The notes below the pieces were generated by a model. It made no database searches, was not told where the DNA came from, and was given only the letters and a program-made list of their open reading frames with translations. Of a DNA stretch of 64,000 nucleotides, positions 1-11,441 are shown piece by piece (position 1 is the first letter of the stretch; each line of letters opens with the position of its first letter). The stretch covers positions 190,161-254,160 of the forward strand of contig NC_053401.1 in the NCBI RefSeq assembly GCF_016859285.1. Reading direction: 5' to 3'. Both the position numbers and the translations under genes were made by a program. The stretch comes from Xiphias gladius (taxonomy: Eukaryota; Chordata; Actinopteri; Istiophoriformes; Xiphiidae).

Positions 1-247
1 AAAATGGGGTACACGCAGAGCAGCAGCATGACAATCCAATTTGTTTTTGGTTCTGCTCGTCAACCTGGCTTCCAGAGACAACAGCCAGCTGCGGCCACAA
101 GAGGGCAGTACGTTACAAGATGAATGCCAACAAGCGACATCAGATATCTCTCCTTAGACTTCAGTATCGTTCTAACTGATGTCTATTTTTAGCTTCAACT
201 GTTCAAGTGCTGCTTGCCTTGCTTGTCCTGATGGAATGCCGCTGATG

Positions 248-323
248 TACGCTGATCAGCCACAACATTAAAACAACATTAAAACCAGTTACCGATTTTA
301 ATGTCGTGGCTGATCGGTGTGTA
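248..323. repeat. Palindromic MITE-like hairpin
   Basis: Imperfect inverted repeat. The left arm at about 248-274 reads CTGATCAGCCACAACATTAA and the right arm at about 296-323 carries its complement, TTTTAATGTCGTGGCTGATC, with about 20 bases between. The CAGCCACAACATTAAAA core is, to my recollection, common in fish interspersed repeats. It lies in a KIAA1549 intron left of the last visible exon. No target-site duplication was identified. Confidence 0.6.
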
Positions 324-396
324 TTTTTTATTTTCAGCTGGAGTACTCAGAAACGCCATCAGGCAGGGTTGGTATACAGGAACAAACATGTCTGAC

Positions 397-3300
397 CTTC
401 CCCTGCGGCGGCTGGACCGGCCTGCCTTGGTGGACGATCCTTTAGATTTGGGGGTGTTGAGGTCTCCGCCGTCAGAGGGCGTGGCTTCTTTGACGGGGAC
501 AGGCAGCGGCCCGGGCTCCTGGATCACCATGATGTCGTCTTTACTGTGCTGACCGAGGTGGAGCTTTGCAAAGTCGAAGCCTTTCACACTGGGAGCCTGA
601 AGCTAACAGAGGACAGGTCTCAGCTGCCAGAGTTTATATTTACATGTTTACGGGACAGGACAGAGCTGACAGCTCCCTATTGACCTCTGACCTTCTGCCT
701 CTGCTGGATGGTGTTGATGGCGTCTGGCTGGAACTCGAGTTTCTCCGAGCCGCACAGTTTCCAGTAGAGGATGATGATGATGAAGACAGCCAGCAGGACG
801 GGGACGACCACGCCGACGATCAGCCAGATGCTCTGACTCTCCGCCGGAGGGACAGACGGAGTCTCCACAGCTGGACACCGGTGAGGGACAGGGGAGGTTC
901 AGGTGAGGGACAGGGGAGGCAAATAAGAAGTGACTGAAGGATCGTGTGTTGTCACTGTCCAACCTTCCCAAACTGTCTCTTCACATTTATAAACTCCTTA
1001 GAGGCTTTGCCAAATAATTTTTGGAGGAGGCCTAACTTCCATCTGGATAATGTCGACTGTCGCCTTTAGCAGAGTCACTACATGTCTTATCCATTCATGT
1101 CTCATATTGTTATTTTCAGTTACTACTGGGAAATGCCCCCAGTTGCCACGCCACCGGTGCTAAACATGTTCCACAACTGTTTTTATTAACAAATACGTGT
1201 TTTACATCATTTAATTTTTTTTTTTTTGTCTGTATTACCACAAGTTTTCATCACACAATAAATATCTGCACATGAATGAACAGAGGAGAGTGTTAAAGGG
1301 ATAGAAGAACAATTCTGATGGGTCAAGAAATGTACTGAAAGTCCAAAACATCAGAATTGGTGGACTTATGACTCTGAGGAGGAAAGGTTTTTTATTCTTT
1401 CAGTAAGTCGAGTCAGTGAGGTTCAAAGGGTCAAGGAACAATATATATTGCAGGACAAATATCTATTTGATTGACAGATTCAGTTTTTGACTCACGTTGG
1501 GCCAGCGGTCTCTTGACTCGGTGTCCGAGGACGATGGCGGCTCTCTGAAGGTCCAGACGGTTCAAGGTTGCCGCGGTTGTCTCAGCCGGGATCCGCTCAC
1601 CGCTTACACCCTCCACAAAATACAGGACCTCCAGGGGGCGCTCCGCCCCCGACACCCTCGCCACCCGCACCACCTGAGACGCAACAGGTGAGTCACATGT
1701 CACATCCACACCTAATAATAAATTCATCAATATTAATATTAATATTAATAATTAATATTCAGGATTCATTCAGTTTGGTTTGAACAGAAAAAACAAGCTG
1801 AAAACAGAGTCAGAACACAGATGTGAAGCGCAGGCGCACTTTGTAGTGTTATTACGTCATACGGCTATACATGTATTTCTGTACACTTCTGCCTGTATGA
1901 TGTCTGCATAGCTGTGTATACTGTACCTGGATGTTGTCTATATACTGTACCTGTAGACTGTTGTTGCCCACAGCTGTAGCTCTCCTCCAGCGCCTCCTGC
2001 TGGACTCCTGCAGTCCCTCCTCCAGCAGCAGAGCCAGACGTCTCTCCAGACGAGCTTTAAAACTTCTCTCAGCCACCAGCTGCTCCTGAACTCCCAGCAG
2101 GACTGACACAACACATGAAAACAGTCATGTCCCACTCTCTCCTAATCCACAGATATCCCACAAACACCATAGAAAACACTACATGAGATAATCAGTGCAA
2201 AACTGGTGCAGGTTATACTCTCGTAATGTAAAACCAAATCTGTCTCATGTAAATGTACTTGCCTTAACTTGTTTTAATGTAGGTATTCTGGCTAAATATG
2301 CACTGTGAAGATGTACTACATATAGTTTATTTATGGAGTCAGTTCACCCAAATCACAAAGTGTCGTATTTTCCAACCGGCAGTCCCGGCAGTTTGCTTCC
2401 TTCTGCTGGTGATGCGTGTTATTCACGGGGGGCAGGGTGTTTTCATAACACTGTAATTGACTCGGACCAAGACGGGGGCAAAAAACCAAAGCAGGTGTGT
2501 GATCTCACCTGTACGGACCCAGGTGGAGCGCAAGTGGTGAGACGTGTTCAGCTCAGGGTAGTGGAAGGCTGTGGACAAAAACAAATATTTAACATATTTA
2601 ACACACATTTAACACAGGTTTAACAATTGTTAATTTAATACATATACGTTTACGTACCTTTTACACATTTAACACATGGATAAGGGACATTTGACAAATG
2701 TTTAACAAACTAACGGAAAGTAAACACATTTTGACACATTTAACACTCATTTAACATGTTTATAACGCATAGTTAATGCATGTTTAATGCTTGTTTTAAC
2801 ATGTTACACATGATAACCACACGTCTAACACACGCCTGAATGTTAGTTAAGAACCGTGCCAAACCCGCATTAAATGCAAGTTACGTGCTAAATCAGTGTT
2901 AAATGTGTGTAAACAGATGTACATGTGTATAAACATTTGTTAAATGTATGTTAAACGTGTTAAACCTACATGTGTCAAGGGGTTTAACACATGCTTCACA
3001 TTAACAATGTTTAACATATGTTTTATACGTTAAACACAGGTTTAATCCAGATTAGAGAGACTTTCAACAATCATTTCACACAAACACTTAACACACATTG
3101 ACAGTGATAGCAAAATGATGAGCATTTGCATCAACACGTGTGGGTATAAACAAACTATGAGTGCGTGTGTGTCGTACGTTCTGCGATCTGCAGGGCAGGA
3201 AACCCGACGTAGAAGCTGAACTCGACCAGGCTGAGCTTCCTCAGGTGTTTGCTGACCTCTGACCCCGGCAGGTAGCCCCGCCCATCGCGCACCGCAAACG

Positions 3301-6300
3301 TGATGTCGACGGGAACCTTCTGCTCGGCCGTCGGCCGGGACGTGCCCATGGTGATGTTCAACAGCTGGAGAGGATGTGCACATTGTGTGTGGATATTTTT
3401 ATCTTTAGACTGAGTTTTTAAAGTTTTTCGTGTTGCCCCCTGATTTTTTTGCAATAAGCGGTAAAAGGCTGAAAATCACACTGACCCTGAGGTGTGAAGT
3501 GATGAAAATAATGATAACGGGTATTTACAGAGAGTGCTTAAATAATTCAAGGCGTAAAAGTGGCTGTATAGGGCCCACTCCTCGTTTTTACCCCAGGGCC
3601 CCAGTTAACAGGTAACAGACTCATCTGTACAGTGACGTCGTTAATCATAAACAGGTGACAGACCCACCTGTACGGTGACGTTTCCCGCCTCGTGTGACCG
3701 TCTCTGCGTCTCGGCGTATGCCATCGTCAGCCCTCTCTCCACTCGTTCGCTGAAGTTACAGACTTGGACGTCGATGTGGGCGGGGACAAACTGCAGCACG
3801 GAGTGGATCTGATACCTGAGATCGGGCACGGTGTAGAGCGGTGACACGGTGGGAACCGGGCCGAAGGAGCGCGGCGGTTGGCGGAGGGCGTTGATGACGG
3901 ACATGGCAGTAAAGATCAGCGGTCCTGATACGACACGAAAGGCAAAGCTGGATGGCGTTCTCAGGAACTGAAGAGGAAACAGAAAGATGACGGACAGCTG
4001 TCGATCATCTGATGTCAACAAGGTGTGTTCACTCGGGAGCAGGAACAGTTTGGATTTGGATAGTTGAGAACAGTGATAGTCACAGTGGCTTCAGTTTGTT
4101 TAGACAACCTGACATACAACATCACTACAGGTACAGGTAACACGAGGACATGTTTACGTCCCATCCAGTCCTAAATTAAATTGAACTTGCTTTATGTTAA
4201 TTTACAGCAGAGTTAATGTTATTCCCTTGTACTCAGCTGTAAAGTAAAGTGAAGTGAATTAAGTCAGAGAGGGCAAAAGGGCCAAAGATCTTTGAAAAGA
4301 CACTCAGTGATGAAACGATCTATGAAGTCATTCATATAAACAGTAGCTATGTAGTCTGGCGTTAACGTACAACAGTCTGATCTGTGCTGTGGTGGATTAC
4401 GTGATGTTTACCTGGAGCTCCACTGAGCGGTTGAACTGTCTCTTCAGAAGATCTCTGACCTGACTGAAACCAGCCGATGAACCCTTGGTGCTGACTGCAG
4501 ATCAGTTTAAAAGAAACACATGAGCTGACACATGATGGTCAGATAACAAAGGAGAATAAAGGGTCATTCAAAGAGTCTACATTGAATCACAAAGTACAGC
4601 TGAGCCTAAGTCGTTAGTATTTACTTGCTCACCTATTTTCTTAGTTTCACAGGCCTGAGTACTTAGTTAAACACTCAGCTGTACTTGGGTTTGGCTAAAT
4701 CTAAGTACAACTGAATCCGAAGTATTGCAGCTGCACTTAGGCTCATTGGCTAAAATCATATAATCAGTTTCAGAAACTGTAAATGTGACAAAGTACCTGG
4801 TGGTCCTGTCACCGGACCCTTGGCGGTCTTACCTACTCTGACCAGGTACATCTCTGGTTTGGTGACGTTACACAGGTACTGTCTGGCAGGGGGGGTCTGG
4901 GCCACTCTTGGTGTGGTGACAGGAGGGGCTCTGGTCAGGCTGATGGCTGTGATCTGGGTGGTGGTGGTGATGGTGGTGGTGGTTGCCTTGGTGGTGGTGG
5001 TGGTGGTGGTGGTCCTGGTGGGTGGAGCCTTCGCCGGCTTCTCTGTGACCACTGGAGGCCTCTCCGGTCTGTCGGGGCGGGTGGGTGGTCCCAGCGGGGG
5101 AGGGGGAGGCACCCGGCCAGTGGTGTTGGATGGGGGGCGAGGAGGGTGTCTGCCCAGGACTGGGAATTTATCTTTGGGTTTGGGAGCAGGAGGAAGAGGG
5201 GTGGAGGGGGTTTTGAGGGTGGTTGATGCAACAGGTGGTTTCTTCTCACCTGTGAGGGTAGGTGAGAGGGTGAGGGGAGGGGTTGGCCCCACCAGAGGAC
5301 GCCTGGGCTCCTGTCCTGAAAGAGGGCCAGAGCTTGGGGATGGAGATGGAGGTGAAAGGGGAGTTTGTGTTGTTGTAGGAGCAATGGGGGGTTTGAAGTC
5401 GGTCTGCTTGACTTGGTCCTGGTCTCTCTCCCTGTCTCTCTCTCTTTCTTTCTCCTTCTCCTTCTCCTTCTCCTTCTCCCTCTCCTTCTCCCTCTCCCTC
5501 TCCCTCTCCCTCTCCCTCTCCCGGGCCAGCAGGTTGGTGTAGTACTCCAGACTGTTCATGTCTGGTAGCAGCAGCTCCGTTGGCTCAAGAGGAATCATGT
5601 CCTCCAGGTCGTAGTCTTCGTCCCAGGTGGGGAAGACGTCCAGATGGGTGGGGCGAGTGTGCAGTGGGATGCTGGGGGTGGAGGATGAGGGTGAGAGGGG
5701 GAGGCGAGTGGAGAGGGGGAGGGTTGGACGGGCTGGGAAGGCGGTGTCGTAGGAGACCCAGTCCCCGTCGTCATCATCATCGTAGGGGTGGCTGGGCAGC
5801 GGCGTGGCCAGCGCCAGCTCCTCGCCGTCGGGCACCATGAAGGATAGAGTCTCTAGGTAGTCACCAGAGCCCCAGGCTTCCTCCAGGGAGGGGCCTTGCT
5901 CCCAGGGTGGAGGAGGGGTGAGGGTGGGCTGGGCATGAGGGGGGAGAGGCGGGGGAAGGCTGGGGGACAGGAGGTCCGGGGGTCTCAGGAGGAGGTGTAT
6001 CCCCTGAGCGCCAGAGTCCGAGTCCTCTAGGGAGCCTGTGCCGCCGATGTCACCATGGTAACCCGAATCTGAGGGCGGGCTGGGGGCGGGGGGTCTGGGA
6101 GGGGAGGAGAGCGATGGTGTTGAACGAGGTAACGAAGGCTCTGCCGTCCTGTTGAAGTCCAACACACCTGTGGGCGAGAGCCGGAGGGACAGAAATTTTA
6201 AAATGTCAACTTCAATTTGAATTATATCCAAAGCCAAAGACCCAGACTGTGGCCTGTTAAACGTTATCTTCATTTATTTATTGAATGTTTATTTTTACAG

Positions 6301-8304
6301 GAACTGGGCTGAGGTTGAGAGGTTGTTGCTTTGCACTTGGGGGGTCGTTATTTTAGAATCAGACTGTTCACTACTGCATCTCCTCGCCTTACGCTACTGT
6401 CCCGCACGCCAGTGCTTTCACCCGGCACCATAGAGACTTCTGTTGCACTTGAAATTCTCTGTTAAAGCTCAGGGAGGCTGTGTCAGAGTGTCACGCTCAA
6501 ACCGACACATACTATACTCCATGTTAATGGCCGTTATGTCATAGTTTCGGGCATGTTGCAAGACACACCAGTAATCTTGGCTTCTTTTTATGCACCCACC
6601 TGGGATAACGACCAATTTTCTGCTAACCTCTTTGCTGAAATCCCAAACGCTGACAATCAGCACATAATTATAGGTGGCGATTTTAACTTGGTTCAAGATG
6701 TGAGTCTTGACAGATCATCCCCTAAACAAGCCACCCTATCCAAATCTGCCAAGGTAGTGTTGAATTACCCATCCCCATTAGGAATCTCAGACCCTGGGAG
6801 ACTTTAAACCTCCAGGGTAAAGTGTTCTCCTTTTTCCTCACATGTGCGCCATACATTCACACAGATTTATTTGTTCTTGCTTGATGACAATCTGTTGAAT
6901 GGGGTCAGTTCACGTGACCACCATGCTACAGCCATCTCTGATCATGCCCTGACATCAGTTGACATCTATTTCCCTCTTGGTATAACCCCCTGACATCTTG
7001 GAAATTCAGCTCTCACTTGCCGTCAGACAGTGAGTTTGAAGACTTGTTGCCACAGAGATTCGCTCCCATGACCAGTTTAATGAAACCCCCGGCGTTGGCA
7101 GCGGTACTCTGTGGGAGGCTCTTACACCCTCTGTCTGAGGGCAGGTCATCTCCTCTACAGGAGAGAAGGGCTGAAAAGTCTAAGCTGTCAGAAATCACAA
7201 ATGAGCTTTTCAAACTTGATGGAAACGACTCCTCCTCCCACTCCCCCACCCCTTTTTCTATGTTTTGAACACGACCTGTTGACGTCACCCACAGCAGAGA
7301 GACATTTAAGACAGTCCAAGTAATGCCTCCTTGAACGGGGGGGACAAAGCTGGGAGGCTCCCAGCTCAACAGGCCGGTGTAATCAGTGCCTCGGCGTGAA
7401 TTCCCCGAATTAAATCGTTTCAGCAGGGAGGTGCTTCCTAAGTAGAGCTCGACCCTCACGATTCCTTCCCTATGATCCTCCTCACCCGCAGCCTTCTCTG
7501 CTACGTGCCTCTTCCATTTCATTATCTATTCATTTTATGTGCTTGATTATTTACCTTTTTTTCCTTCTTTTTTTCTGTTTGTGTGTGACCATGACATACG
7601 GGGTCCAATAATTGTACTGTACTGACTTTTCATGTCTGCAGAAAACTTAATAAAAAAGATGTGGAGAAAAAAAGAAGAGTCAGACAGAGTCTGGATTTGC
7701 TGAATCCTTAAAATTAATGACGACATTTGCTCTTTTGCGTTCTCAATCACAATGACTAAAAACCACAAGTTTTATGAAGTTTGGTATCACTTTTTAAAAT
7801 ATAAGAAGAAACAAGAGAGAATGAAAATCCTACTATTTTTATAATGAAAACCCCATTTCGCTTGGATTTCTGTTGTATTTTATTTCTACTTTGTGCCCTT
7901 TTTGGCTGTTGCCTCTTTTTTCTCCTTAATTTCATTAATTCGGTTAATTTTACTTGGATTTTTTGCTGAATGTGCCCAGATTTTTTTTTTTTTTTACCTC
8001 TTCTTTGTTGATTAACTGTAATACTGTATGTTGTCTGATGTTGTATTATGTTTTTAATCTATTGGAATAGTTTAAAAAAAACTTGAAGACCTAAAATAAA
8101 TATATTTCTTTGATTATATTTAATTATCTTATAACTTGTTGTATTCTTTATTATTCCATATGAACAATATAGCGTTAATGGTGTTAATAATTTAGGTTCA
8201 CATAAATTCACACACAGCATGAACACAATGGCTTTAACTCCTCTCCTCTGTTCCCTCTGCTGCAGTCTTTTTAAACCTATTTGTCTACGTGTCATCGCAC
8301 ACGC

Positions 8305-8360
<56 letters not shown>

Positions 8361-10087
8361 CTTTGACTGGGTCTCTTTCATCTGGTGCTGGCCTTGTTGC
8401 TGTGGTGACGCCGTGCTTTGCGGCAGCATCACGTGCCGAACGGAGTCGAGTCATTGATATTCAGGAGACGACGCCCTCAAACCCCACGATACACAGATAG
8501 ACAGATACACAGATAGATAGATAGATAGTTAGATAGATAGATAGAATAATGATAGATAGATAGACAAACGGATAGATAGAGAGATAGACAGATGGACAGA
8601 TAACACAGTGTATTATAAAATCTGCACCTGAAAGTCCATAAATCCACCTGTATAATTACACCAACCTGTACTAATATGCCCTATAGGAGCCTGAAGATAT
8701 CAGCTGTGTGTTACAGTTAGTTACTGTCACTGTTCCAGCAGTGGTCCACTGCTGATTCGTGGGATGTACAGACAACTGTCACTGGGTCACTGTCATACTG
8801 AAGGAAACTTAAAAAGAGGAAGATTCTGAATGAAGTTCTGCAGCCTCTTTTTCCTCCGGTTTCTAAGTGGATTTCTGGAGCTTTATTCTGGAGGGACATC
8901 AGAGATCAGGATTTATAATGATATTAAATACATTGTGCTGCATGTCTCACATGTTTAATGTGTCATGTCACCATTTTACCAACTTTTATCTATTTCACTA
9001 ACATCTTATTGAGGTCAAAACTCTTGGGTGTTAATACGTTTCACTGCTGAGGATGGCTGGTGTGTGCAGAATGTAACAGAGGACGTGGTCACTGTAAATT
9101 CTGCTGCTTCCTGTTGCTCTGTATGATCTGCACTTGAACATTTCGACTGCAGCTGAAAATCACACATCACACATTTACAGAAACGGTAATTAATGTGCCT
9201 TGTCCACACAAATGAAAAAAGAAAATATATGTTCCGCGTGCGCATGTGTGTGTGTTGACAGACTAACCCAGTATCGGTGGGAGGACGAGAACATGAAGGT
9301 TGATCAAGACTGAAAATAAGATTTCCTCCTGCTTCAGCCGAGAATCACACATTTCGGATCTCCTTATAAGGGCATCCACCTTTCACTTCCTGTTTTCTAC
9401 AGGTAGAAGAAAGGTCAGAGGTCGGCAGCTCAACGCCAACCCTCGAGACAACTTTCATAATCTGGTTAAAATTAGATTTTGAGTTGAGATAAGTAATGAT
9501 TTTCCACAGGTTTGTTGTGGAGGACGCTGGCCGACCGCTCAGAGTCCTGCCCTCAACCCCGACCCGGCACCTTCGGACTGAGAACCAGACCTAAAGAGCT
9601 CAGTGTGGTGTCCCTCTGCAGGTTACTGGATCCAGTTTCTGGCTGTCGGATAGCCGTGTGTTAACAAAGGCTCAATCCGAGGTTTGATATTCTGTTATTG
9701 AATTATTCTCATCATCTCACTCTCTCCTACTTTTTGAGAAACACGTGGAACTTTCCCTCTCCTGCTCCAGATATTGTGACATATCGCTGCGATAAACCGT
9801 TACCATGGGCAAAATACTCTGATAAAATCCTCCAGAGCTAGAAGACACTACACGGCTGTTTCCACAGCCTGAGCAGCATTAACCACGACCAGCAGTCAGA
9901 GCAGTGGACTGCTCCTTTAAAAAAATAAAACCTTCTTACCTGCAGCAGGTGAGGTTGAGGTCACCATGGAAACCAGCGTGCCCGTTAGTAGCAGGATCAC
10001 ACCGATTGTTCGCCTGCACGCTGAGATTCTGGGGTCCATCCTGGTCCTGGTCCTGGAGCCGGGGTCCGGCGGGATCACAGGGTCCAT
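397..10087 (-). CDS. kiaa1549: KIAA1549 orthologue (partial; 3' end outside window)
   Basis: Single-pass membrane glycoprotein of the KIAA1549/KIAA1549L family, whose molecular role is poorly known; the human gene is a fusion partner of BRAF in glioma. Coding exons in transcript order: 10087-9940, 6167-4797, 4494-4412, 3967-3668, 3364-3178, 2568-2509, 2102-1951, 1673-1496, 870-692, 596-397. Every junction is GT-AG and the phases close, giving about 952 residues; the last exon ends on a phase-2 donor and further tail exons lie left of base 397. The human protein is about 1,950 residues, so this ectodomain is much shorter or an exon was missed. Family signature: the motif GFDFAKLHLGQ just after the membrane helix. 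Neighbouring ZC3HAV1-like gene on the same strand matches human 7q34. Confidence 0.88.
692..870 (-). CDS. kiaa1549: KIAA1549 transmembrane exon
   Basis: Encodes residues about 827-886. A single hydrophobic helix (IWLIVGVVVPVLLAVFIIII) is followed by Tyr-Trp-Lys-Leu-Cys and the family-typical FQPDAINTIQQRQK. It joins in phase 0 to the 596-397 exon. That exon has GFDFAKLHLGQ, a short acidic stretch, then a Lys/Arg/Ser-rich tail ending KAGRSSRRRGR. Cytoplasmic side is inferred from the signal peptide and single helix (type I). Confidence 0.88.
1496..4494 (-). CDS. kiaa1549: KIAA1549 SEA-like membrane-proximal exons
   Basis: Seven exons (4494-4412, 3967-3668, 3364-3178, 2568-2509, 2102-1951, 1673-1496, with phases 0 or 1 throughout; the first one begins at acceptor CTGCAG at 4495) code for the folded membrane-proximal ectodomain. 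The 4494 exon (GFSQVRDLLKRQFNRSVELQ) and the 3967 exon resemble the start of a SEA-type fold. The 2102 exon is Arg-rich and helical. The 1673 exon carries PLEVLYFVEGV. I chose acceptor 4495 over the alternative at 4491 because only the former keeps the frame open. Confidence 0.75.
2586..3055. repeat. Degenerate TTTAACACA tandem array
   Basis: About 470 bases of intron built from drifting copies of an 11-13 base motif, TTTAACACATG and its complement-like variants (TTAAACGTGTTAAAC, TGTTTAACA). Units differ in length and orientation, so it is a fuzzy satellite rather than a clean microsatellite. It fills most of the intron between the KIAA1549 exons at 2568 and 3178. Confidence 0.7.
4797..6167 (-). 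CDS. kiaa1549: KIAA1549 large mucin-like ectodomain exon
   Basis: A 1,371-base exon encoding about 457 residues (protein residues about 50-507), dominated by Pro, Ser and Thr and probably heavily O-glycosylated. It holds acidic patches (YDDDDDGDW; a second around FPTWDEDYDLEDM), a charged Arg-Glu/Lys-Glu run encoded by 5419-5520, and a poly-Thr run encoded by about 4963-5020. The C-terminal part has Cys-Asn-Val-Thr, an N-glycosylation sequon near 4868. Acceptor is at 6169/6168 and donor at 4796. A long open frame on the plus strand over the same bases is a low-complexity shadow. Confidence 0.85.
6490..7665 (+). mobile_element. Decayed L1/Tx1-type LINE ORF2 fragment
   Basis: In the plus frame from about 6520, the translation runs HVNGRYVIVSGMLQDTPVI, then LASFYAPTW and IIIGGDFNLV, the endonuclease signature of L1-clade ORF2 proteins. 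After a break, 7095-7225 gives reverse-transcriptase-flanking sequence in two frames (SKLSEITNELFKLDGN), showing a frameshift. The 3' end near 7645 carries AATAAAAAAG. Only part of the endonuclease and a short connecting piece survive, so it cannot be active. It lies in the opposite orientation to KIAA1549, inside that gene's largest intron. Confidence 0.8.
8298..8359. repeat. (CA)n microsatellite
   Basis: About 30 CA dinucleotides, slightly interrupted by CACG at the left edge. Intron of KIAA1549. Confidence 0.95.
8492..8602. repeat. (GATA)n / (GACA)n microsatellite
   Basis: Imperfect tetranucleotide run of GATA with interspersed GACA, ACGG and GATG units, 130 bases right of the CA array. 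Intron of KIAA1549. Confidence 0.92.
8765..8930. repeat. Dispersed repeat family, copy A
   Basis: About 150 bases nearly identical, in the same orientation, to 36,170-36,320 (shared stretch begins ACAACTGTCACTGGGTCACT and runs through GAGGGACATCAGAGAT). This is a truncated copy of the element seen best at 36,060-36,500. Confidence 0.85.
9940..10087 (-). CDS. kiaa1549: KIAA1549 first coding exon (signal peptide)
   Basis: This exon is easy to miss because the longest open frame here is the wrong one. In the frame that joins to the 4797-6167 exon, an ATG at 10087-10085 is followed by a second ATG at 10039-10037 and then a hydrophobic run, IGVILLLTGTLVSMV, ending near Thr-Ser-Pro-Ala-Ala. This is a classic signal peptide. 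The second ATG gives the better-placed signal peptide (short basic n-region, Arg-Arg, then hydrophobic core), so it may be the true start. Donor is GTAAG at 9939. One base is left over, and the next exon supplies two. Confidence 0.75.
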
Positions 10088-10379
10088 CGTCCTCAGAGGG
10101 CCGCCGGTCGGATCCCGGTAAAGAGCACCGAGGGCCCATCAGGAGGACCTGAACGCCACAGGAGGAGAGTGAAGAGTCGCAGGTGCAGACCTGAGAGAAC
10201 GGCAATTTTCGTATCCCTGAGGTTCGGGAGACTCCAACCACCAGTGACGCAAGAGCGACCCCACGCCGCTCTGACACCGTCTTCCCTGTCGCTTTCTCGG
10301 GTACGAGGGGACGTCACTCTCTAACCGATACTAAACTTGTACGTGGTCGATATTCGCCCAAAGGTTAAAGTTTCAGTCA

Positions 10380-10850
10380 GCCGGACGAAGCACTCAGATC
10401 TTTAACTTCAGTAATAGTACTAATACCACACTATAGGAATACTCTGTTACAAGTAAAAGTCCTGCATTCAAAACTTTACTTGAGTAAAAGTACAAAGTAT
10501 CAGCATCAAAATATACTTAAAGTACCAAAAGTAAATGTACTCATCACACAGAATAACATATATCCAATTACTGCATTAATGTGTTCATCACTTTAATGTC
10601 GAGCTTCAACAATTGCTCAATAAAACGAGATGTCGATTGATCAGTTAAGAAAATAAAGGTCTACTTTAATGCTGCAGCTGGTAAAAGTGGGGCTGAGCTT
10701 AATTACTCCATATTCTGCCGGGTAGATATAGAAACAGAAAGAGAGTGCAGTAGAAATACTCTGTAAAGTAAAGTAACTCAAAACCGTATGTAAGTAGAGT
10801 ACTGCAATAAAGTTACTCAGTTACTTTCCCCCACTGGGTTCAAGATTCAA
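10380..10850. repeat. Teleost AAGTAAAAGTAC-type interspersed element
   Basis: Starts near GAAGCACTCAGATCTTTAAC, contains CAAGTAAAAGTCCTGCATTC and TACTTGAGTAAAAGTAC, and ends near AGTTACTTTCCCCCACTGG. From memory of fish genomes, this matches a very common non-autonomous element whose ends read CAGTGGTGGAAAGTAAC. A much shorter relative is at 56,938-57,006. It lies in the 5' intron of KIAA1549. Confidence 0.75.
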
Positions 10851-10885
10851 TTTATTGATCCATAAAAATCAGGAAATTCCAGAGC
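10845..10885 (-). mobile_element. LINE 3'-tail fragment
   Basis: On the minus strand this reads GGATCAATAAATTGAATC preceded by GGAATTTCC, like the 3' ends of several fish LINE families. Very short, abutting the interspersed element on its left. Confidence 0.4.
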
Positions 10886-11419
10886 TCTCAGGACTTCGAA
10901 GGATTTGTCCCAAACCCAGGGATCTTCAGTTACTGCGACAGAAACCAGAGAAAAACCGAAGATCTGGGACATTGGACAAAGCGACAGCAGAGGACCAGTG
11001 GAGGTTCCGGACCGATTCCTAGACCTGTTGGTCTTGTGGACCCTCAGAATGAGGCGGCGCATGACCCTTCAGCGGGAGCTGAGGGTTTCATTTGAAGGGG
11101 TTTAGAGCCCGTTGGTCGTTGCAGAATTTCACACTCAGACCAAATCAACACACTTTACTCTAACATGTTTTTTCTGGAGACCCCCACCCCCCCGGGACCC
11201 CCCCGGGACCCCCGCCCAGAGGCGGACGCTCTGTGGATCTACTGATCGAATAACCAGCCGCCTGGTTCAGCAGTGAGGTGCAGGCCTGTCCTAACTCCCA
11301 TCAGCAGAACCTCCATTTATCCATACGTCCTCCCGCTCTGCTCGGGCCCTGTTCAGGTCTGTTCCGGCCCTGCTGTGGGTCCAGCAGCGTTTCCAGGCCG
11401 CTCACACCTCTGCTAGCCT

Positions 11420-11441
11420 GGCTCGGCTCGGCTCGGCTCGG
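11420..11441. repeat. (GGCTC)n pentamer array
   Basis: GGCTCGGCTCGGCTCGGCTC, just over four units, in the CpG island. Its reverse complement occurs as a second array at 11,863-11,888. Confidence 0.9.

Larger units (their letters stand above)
6168..9939. other. Largest KIAA1549 intron
   Basis: A 3.8 kb intron between the signal-peptide exon and the mucin exon. It holds the LINE fragment (6490-7665), AT-rich sequence to 8210, a CA array, a GATA array and a copy of the three-copy repeat (8765-8930). From 8,930 to 9,939 I see no gene or recognisable element. Confidence 0.6.

Noticed and set aside
4598..4746. Inverted repeat TGAGCCTAAG / CTTAGGCTCA
   Set aside because: Arms of only 10-11 bases about 130 bases apart in AT-rich intron; too short to call an element.
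4820..5542. 240-residue plus-strand open frame rich in Val, Gly and Ser
   Set aside because: Antisense shadow of the low-complexity KIAA1549 mucin exon; the minus frame has splice sites, family similarity and matching phases.
9936..10277. 113-residue minus frame as a KIAA1549 exon
   Set aside because: Its phase does not join the next exon; the frame one base over has two start codons, a signal peptide and the right phase.
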